From: Flavobacterium noncentrifugens
GTDB lineage: Bacteria > Bacteroidota > Bacteroidia > Flavobacteriales > Flavobacteriaceae
DNA length: 64,000 nucleotides
Assembly (NCBI RefSeq): GCF_900100375.1
Contig: NZ_FNEZ01000002.1
Span: 682,001-746,000 of the forward strand
Direction of reading: 5' to 3'
Part shown: one piece after another, positions 59,640 through 64,000 of the stretch
Position numbering within the stretch: position 1 is the stretch's first letter
Layout: each line of letters begins with the position of its first letter
Made by a program: the position numbers and the translations under genes
The notes under the pieces: generated by a model
What the model was told of the DNA's origin: nothing
What the model saw: only the letters and a program-made list of their open reading frames with translations
Database searches by the model: none

Positions 59640-61739
59640 ATGAAAAAATCCCTTTTGATGCTTTGCTTTTTTCTGATCGGTATAACCAATGCCCAGAATA
59701 TTCAGTCGCCTTCAAAAAATATCCGTGTCGATTTTAATCTTAACGCTGATGGAACGCCGCAATATGCTGTTTCGTATAAAAATAAGCTGGTTGTTCTCGA
59801 AAGCAAACTCGGAATCAAACTCAAAGAAGGCGGCGATTTGGTTTCGGGATTGACAATAGATAATGTAAAAAATACTTCATTTAACGAATCGTGGAAACCC
59901 GTTTTAGGCGAACAATCTTCAATACAAAACCATTACAATGAGCTGACGGTTTCCTTAAGCCAGAAAGCTACTCAGAGAAAAATCAATATCATTTTCAGGG
60001 TTTTTGACGAAGGTGTGGCTTTCCGCTACGATTTTCCAAAACAGCCAAAGCTCAATTATTTTATCATTACCGATGAAATCACGCAGTTCAATTTAGCAGG
60101 AAACCACAAGACATTCTGGATTCCGGGAGATTTTGACAGTCAGGAATATGTGTTCAACGAGACCCGATTATCTGAAATCGACAACGACAAACTGAACCTC
60201 AATAACGGCATCGCACTCAAAACCATCGGCGGAAAAACCGTAGTGCAATCGCCATTGATGATGAAATCAGATGACAAAATATACCTCAATATTTTTGAGG
60301 CTGCAGTCGTCAATTATCCGGTAATGCATCTGAACGTCAATACGAAAAATTTCGAACTGACTTCTTTTCTCGTGTCCAATGCAATCGGAGATAAAGCATA
60401 TTTGCAAGCGCCTTGTGTTTCGCCTTGGCGTACGATCATGGTTAGCGACGATGCCCGTGATATCGTAAGTTCAAAAATGATCTTAAACCTGAACGAACCT
60501 TCAAAACTTGACGATACTTCCTGGATTAAACCAATGAAATATGTCGGGATCTGGTGGGAAATGCATGTTGGGGAATCAACCTGGGATTATGCAGGTTCGC
60601 AGAATGCATCTAATGTGCTCGATCAATCGCTAAAGCCTACAGGCAAACACGGCGCAACTACTGAAAATACCAAACGATACATTGACTTCGCAGCGAAAAA
60701 CGGTTTCGATGGTGTACTCGTCGAAGGCTGGAATACCGGCTGGGAAGATTGGGCCGGAAACTGGAAAGAAGAAGTTTTTGACTTTGTAACGCCTTATCCG
60801 GATTTCGATATCAAGGCAATTTCGGAATATGCAAAATCCAAAAATGTAAAAATGATTATGCACCATGAAACTTCGGGATCGGTTGCAAATTATGAAAGGC
60901 ACATGGACCGCGCTTTTGAAAACATGGTCAAATATGGTTATCCTGCGGTCAAAAGCGGTTACGTTGGCCGGATCATTCCGCGTGGCGAATTTCACGACGG
61001 GCAAACGATGGTCAACCATTTCAACTATGCTGCAAGGCGTGCCGCCGATTACAAACTGATGCTGAATTCACACGAATCTTCACGTCCTACAGGCTACAGC
61101 CGAACGTATCCGAATTACATCGCTGCCGAAGCCGCACGCGGAAACGAATTCAACGCCTGGAGTACCGGAAATCCGCCAGATCACGAAACCATACTGCCGT
61201 TTACGAGATTATTGGGTGGACCAATGGATTACACGCCGGGAATTTTCGAAATTAAAATGAACCATTACGACCCGAAGAAAACAGAGCAGGTGCATACGAC
61301 TTTGGCGAAACAACTGGCACTTTATGTCACGATGTATTCGCCGCTTCAAATGGCCGCCGATCTGCCTGAGAATTATGAAAAATATCCGGATGCTTTTCAG
61401 TTCATTAAAGATGTCGCAGTCGATTGGGACGAAAGCAAATACCTCGAAGCCGAGCCGGGCGATTACCTGACTGTTGTTCGGAAGGCGAAAAATTCAGGTA
61501 AATGGTTTTTAGGCGCAATTACCGATGAAAATGCGAGAAATTCTGAGATCAAACTTGATTTTCTTCCGAAAGGAAAAAAATACAAAGCCATCATTTACGA
61601 AGACGCGAAAAATGCCCATTGGCAAAAGAATCCAATAGCTTACAAAATCAAAACGGTTGAAGTGACTTCGAAATCAGCAATTAAATTAACACTTGCACCA
61701 GGCGGCGGAACAGCGATCAGTTTTGAACCGGTTAAATAA
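59640..61739 (+). CDS. GH97 alpha-glycosidase, inverting-type residues
   Basis: A 699-residue secreted enzyme (signal ends GITNAQ). The N-terminal beta-sandwich includes VFDEGVAFRYDFP and HKTFWIPGDFDSQEY. The (beta/alpha)8 barrel shows YVGIWWEMHVGESTW, GFDGVLVEGWNTGWEDWAGNW, MIMHHETSGSVANYERHM, HESSRPTGYSRTYPN and GPMDYTPGIFEI. The Glu residues in MHHETS and HESSRPTG, and AEAARGNEF, correspond to the calcium and catalytic Glu positions of inverting SusB-like alpha-glucosidases. Retaining GH97 enzymes instead use an Asp. It suggests alpha-linked glucose in the substrate or a starch-like side function. Starts about 100 bp after GH3, beyond a terminator. Confidence 0.92.
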   Translation: MKKSLLMLCFFLIGITNAQNIQSPSKNIRVDFNLNADGTPQYAVSYKNKLVVLESKLGIKLKEGGDLVSGLTIDNVKNTSFNESWKPVLGEQSSIQNHYNELTVSLSQKATQRKINIIFRVFDEGVAFRYDFPKQPKLNYFIITDEITQFNLAGNHKTFWIPGDFDSQEYVFNETRLSEIDNDKLNLNNGIALKTIGGKTVVQSPLMMKSDDKIYLNIFEAAVVNYPVMHLNVNTKNFELTSFLVSNAIGDKAYLQAPCVSPWRTIMVSDDARDIVSSKMILNLNEPSKLDDTSWIKPMKYVGIWWEMHVGESTWDYAGSQNASNVLDQSLKPTGKHGATTENTKRYIDFAAKNGFDGVLVEGWNTGWEDWAGNWKEEVFDFVTPYPDFDIKAISEYAKSKNVKMIMHHETSGSVANYERHMDRAFENMVKYGYPAVKSGYVGRIIPRGEFHDGQTMVNHFNYAARRAADYKLMLNSHESSRPTGYSRTYPNYIAAEAARGNEFNAWSTGNPPDHETILPFTRLLGGPMDYTPGIFEIKMNHYDPKKTEQVHTTLAKQLALYVTMYSPLQMAADLPENYEKYPDAFQFIKDVAVDWDESKYLEAEPGDYLTVVRKAKNSGKWFLGAITDENARNSEIKLDFLPKGKKYKAIIYEDAKNAHWQKNPIAYKIKTVEVTSKSAIKLTLAPGGGTAISFEPVK

Positions 61740-61781
61740 TTTCCGATTTCCAAATCAAAATTCAAACAACAACACAACAAT

Positions 61782-63539
61782 ATGAAACGAATACTCTTAC
61801 TCCTGCTGCTTTTGGTTATACAGACGGGCGCTACTGCCCAACAAAAAACCTATTGCAACCCGATCAATATCGATTACGGCTATTGCCCGATCCCAAATTT
61901 TGTCGATCAGGGAAAACACCGCGCGACAGCCGATCCGGTTATTGCTTTTTTCAAAGGCGAATACTATCTTTTTTCTACGAATCAATGGGGTTACTGGCAC
62001 AGCAAGGACATGCTCGACTGGAAGTTCATCCCGCGTAAATTCCTGCGTCCAGAGCATAAAGTTTATGATGAATTGTGTGCGCCATCCTTATCATTTGTGA
62101 ATGACACGATGCTTGTTGTTGGCTCTACGCACACCAAAGAATTCCCGATCTGGATGAGTACCGATCCGTCGAAAGACAGCTGGAAGGAACTCGTCCACAA
62201 ATCCGAAGCTGGTGCCTGGGATCCGCAAATTTTCTGGGATAAGGAAAAGGACGAAGTGTATGAATATTATGGTTCGAGCAATACGTATCCGTTGCATGTT
62301 GTGAAATTAAACCGCAAAACTTTCCAGCCCGAAGGCGAAGTGTTTGATATTTTATCATTGAATGACGAAGAGCATGGCTGGGAACGTTTTGGCGAAAACA
62401 ACGACAATACGTTTTTGCAGCCGTTTACCGAAGGTTCGTTCATGACCAAATACAACAACAAATATTACCTGCAATATGGCGCGCCGGGGACTGAGTTCAG
62501 CGGTTATGCCGATGGTGTTTATGTGGGAGACAGCGCAGTCGGGCCATTTGAATACCAATCTTTCAATCCGTTTTCGTATAAGCCTGGCGGATTTGCAAGA
62601 GGTGCGGGGCATGGTGCGACTTATCAGGACAACGATAACGATTACTGGCATGTTTCGACAATCGGGATTTGCGTGAAGAACAATTTCGAACGAAGGATCG
62701 GCATCTGGCCGGCCGGATTTGACAAAGACGGAATTTTATACTCCAACACCGCTTACGGCGATTATCCAACGTTTTTGCCTTCGCAGAAAAAAGGGCATCT
62801 TGCTCCGAGTTTTTCTGGTTGGATGTTGCTGAATTACAACAAACCGGTTCAGGTTTCGTCAACGCTTGGTGGATTCCATGCAAATTTTGCAGTCAATGAA
62901 GACATTAAAACCTATTGGTCGGCGAAAACTTCAAACAAAGGCGAATTTCTGGTTTCGGATCTTGGCGAAAAAAGTACGATCAACGCCATTCAGATTAATT
63001 ATGCCGATCAGGATGCAGAAATCATGGGAAAGCCAGATTCGACTACTGGGCATAAATACATCTTATACATTTCCGATGACAGTAAAAACTGGAAAATGTT
63101 GACAGACAAATCCAAAAATACCAAAGATGTTCCGCATGATTACATTGAATTTGAAAAACCGGCTTCGGGACGTTTTGTGAAAATTGAGAACATTGCGATG
63201 CCAACAGGGAAATTTGCAATTTCAGGTTTTCGGGTTTTTGGGAAAGGCTCAGGAAATAAACCCGAAGCCGTTCAGAATTTTGTTCCATTGCGAACCGAGA
63301 AAAAGAAAAAAGGCGAGCGCAGGAATGTCTGGTTCAAATGGGCGCAGAATCCGGCAGCCGATGGATATGTGATCTACTTCGGTAAATTTCCTGATAAAAT
63401 GTACGGATCGATCATGGTTTATGGAAAGAATGAATATTATTTCAACGGATTGGATCGTTCGGACACGTATTATTTCCAGATTGAAGCGTTTAACAACAAT
63501 GGTATCGGACCAAAATCTGAAATCAAAAAGTCGGAATAA
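61782..63539 (+). CDS. GH43-like glycosidase with discoidin and fibronectin-III domains
   Basis: A 585-residue secreted protein (signal ends TGATAQ). A five-bladed-propeller domain (~25-340) carries the three expected acidic residues: Asp in HRATADPVIAFFKGEYYLFST, Asp in AGAWDPQIFWD and Glu in FTEGSFMTKYNNKYYLQYG. A discoidin/F5-8 type carbohydrate-binding module (~350-500, TYWSAKTSNKGEFLVSDLGEKSTINAI) and a FN3 domain (~515-585, WFKWAQNPAADGYVIYFG) follow. Family 43 relatives act on arabinose, xylose or galactose side chains. The specificity is not readable here. Confidence 0.85.
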   Translation: MKRILLLLLLLVIQTGATAQQKTYCNPINIDYGYCPIPNFVDQGKHRATADPVIAFFKGEYYLFSTNQWGYWHSKDMLDWKFIPRKFLRPEHKVYDELCAPSLSFVNDTMLVVGSTHTKEFPIWMSTDPSKDSWKELVHKSEAGAWDPQIFWDKEKDEVYEYYGSSNTYPLHVVKLNRKTFQPEGEVFDILSLNDEEHGWERFGENNDNTFLQPFTEGSFMTKYNNKYYLQYGAPGTEFSGYADGVYVGDSAVGPFEYQSFNPFSYKPGGFARGAGHGATYQDNDNDYWHVSTIGICVKNNFERRIGIWPAGFDKDGILYSNTAYGDYPTFLPSQKKGHLAPSFSGWMLLNYNKPVQVSSTLGGFHANFAVNEDIKTYWSAKTSNKGEFLVSDLGEKSTINAIQINYADQDAEIMGKPDSTTGHKYILYISDDSKNWKMLTDKSKNTKDVPHDYIEFEKPASGRFVKIENIAMPTGKFAISGFRVFGKGSGNKPEAVQNFVPLRTEKKKKGERRNVWFKWAQNPAADGYVIYFGKFPDKMYGSIMVYGKNEYYFNGLDRSDTYYFQIEAFNNNGIGPKSEIKKSE

Positions 63540-63551
63540 AAACAATACGCA

Positions 63552-63563
63552 AACGATGTAATT
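63552..63563 (+). promoter_or_regulatory. PUL box upstream of the sugar transporter
   Basis: AACGATGTAATT is identical to 50631-50642 upstream of susC. It lies in the 192-bp gap between the GH43-like gene and the transporter. The gap also has the inverted repeat GATAAAT...ATTTATC (63633-63660 region) and no clear -7 element. Confidence 0.5.
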
Positions 63564-63731
63564 TTCGTAAAATTCGGTTTATGAAATCGTTTTCGTTAAT
63601 AAGTAAGTCAGTTACAACAACAGGATAAATGCATATAAATGTATATTTATCAAAATTTTTAGCAGTTTTTTGCAAACTGTTGATTTTTAGCATCAAAATA
63701 AACAACAATTAACCAAACTAAAACTAAATTC

Positions 63732-64000
63732 ATGAGTTCAGAAAATTTACAAACCAAATGGGCACAGTTTATCCCATTAGTCACGGTGTTCTTCTTTTGG
63801 GGATTTGTCGCAGCGAGCAACGACATCCTGATTCCCGTTTTCAAAAAAGCATTTGATTTATCGCAAGGGCAGAGCCAGTTGGTTTCGGTGGCATTTTATG
63901 TCGCTTACACTGTCGGGTCGTTATTGTACATGCTGGTTTCGCATTTGACGAAAGGCGACATCATCAACAGGATCGGATACAAAAACAGCCTTGCACTTGG
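63732..64000 (+). CDS. FucP-type sugar MFS transporter, N-terminal part (cut by window end)
   Basis: Starting at ATG 63732 the frame stays open to the end of the window, giving 89 residues. It begins MSSENLQTKWAQFIPLVTVF and continues FFWGFVAASNDILIPVFKKAFDLSQGQSQLV, then FYVAYTVGSLLYMLVS. The FFWGF...NDILIP motif is the signature of the fucose:H+ symporter (FucP) branch, which in Bacteroidota takes up glucose, galactose or other monosaccharides. As last visible gene of the PUL it would import the released sugar across the inner membrane. Confidence 0.85.
   Translation, partial: MSSENLQTKWAQFIPLVTVFFFWGFVAASNDILIPVFKKAFDLSQGQSQLVSVAFYVAYTVGSLLYMLVSHLTKGDIINRIGYKNSLAL

Overview
The window looks like chromosome of a Flavobacterium-type member of the Bacteroidota. 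The evidence is SusC/SusD pairs, promoters with the Bacteroidota -7 element TAnnTTTG, signal peptides ending in AQ, a tmRNA whose tag reads GENNYALAA, AT-rich intergenic DNA and few Shine-Dalgarno sequences. No phage, insertion sequence, CRISPR array or rRNA was seen, and no tRNA other than the tRNA-like part of tmRNA.

Layout. 0-9.5 kb is housekeeping: the end of tilS, a DsbD-type reductase, a CPA antiporter, a PH-domain protein, a GAF histidine kinase, a ComM-type AAA protein, YaaA, a C1 peptidase and a small coiled-coil protein. 9.6-14.6 kb is a TetR-controlled EmrAB-TolC-type efflux operon. 14.7-21.5 kb is a complete trpE-G-D-C-F-B-A operon with a leader peptide carrying three tandem Trp codons and an attenuator. 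21.8-24.4 kb has two YceI proteins and a marR-nitroreductase-yceI operon with two MarR-type operators. 24.4-25.9 kb holds two thioredoxin-fold proteins and a rhodanese. 25.97-28.8 kb is an EamA exporter plus APC permease operon, preceded by two consecutive 28-residue Met/Cys-rich leader ORFs, each followed by an intrinsic terminator. 28.8-31.4 kb has an orphan secreted protein, an amine oxidase and a stand-alone receiver.

31.5-40.6 kb is an envelope module: an OmpR-type response regulator, a kinase, an outer-membrane barrel, an LTA-synthase-like phosphotransferase, a diacylglycerol-kinase-like enzyme, a PAP2 phosphatase and a lipoprotein. Four promoters in it share an 11-bp-period direct repeat of ATTCA(GA) set 27-28 bp upstream of a degenerate -7 element, which suggests a local regulon. 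40.9-44.4 kb has a PAS histidine kinase, an arsenate-reductase locus with no pump, and a decayed response-regulator fragment. tmRNA lies at 44.5-44.9 kb, followed by a serine hydrolase and an AlaDH/PNT-like dehydrogenase.

47.7-64.0 kb is a polysaccharide utilization locus (PUL): a membrane-anchored propeller/LuxR-type regulator, SusC, SusD, a GH144-type 'glucoamylase-like' protein, an esterase, GH3, GH97, a GH43-like protein with discoidin and FN3 domains, and the start of a FucP-type sugar transporter cut by the window end. GH144 with GH3 points to beta-1,2-glucan; GH97, GH43 and the esterase suggest a more decorated substrate or a second one. Internal terminators follow susD and the GH3 gene. 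A short box (ACGATGTA / TACATCAT) recurs upstream of susC and of the transporter.

The most interesting signals are regulatory: the tandem Met/Cys leader attenuators, the compact trp attenuator, the ATTCA-repeat regulon, and a dispersed hairpin repeat present in three divergent copies.
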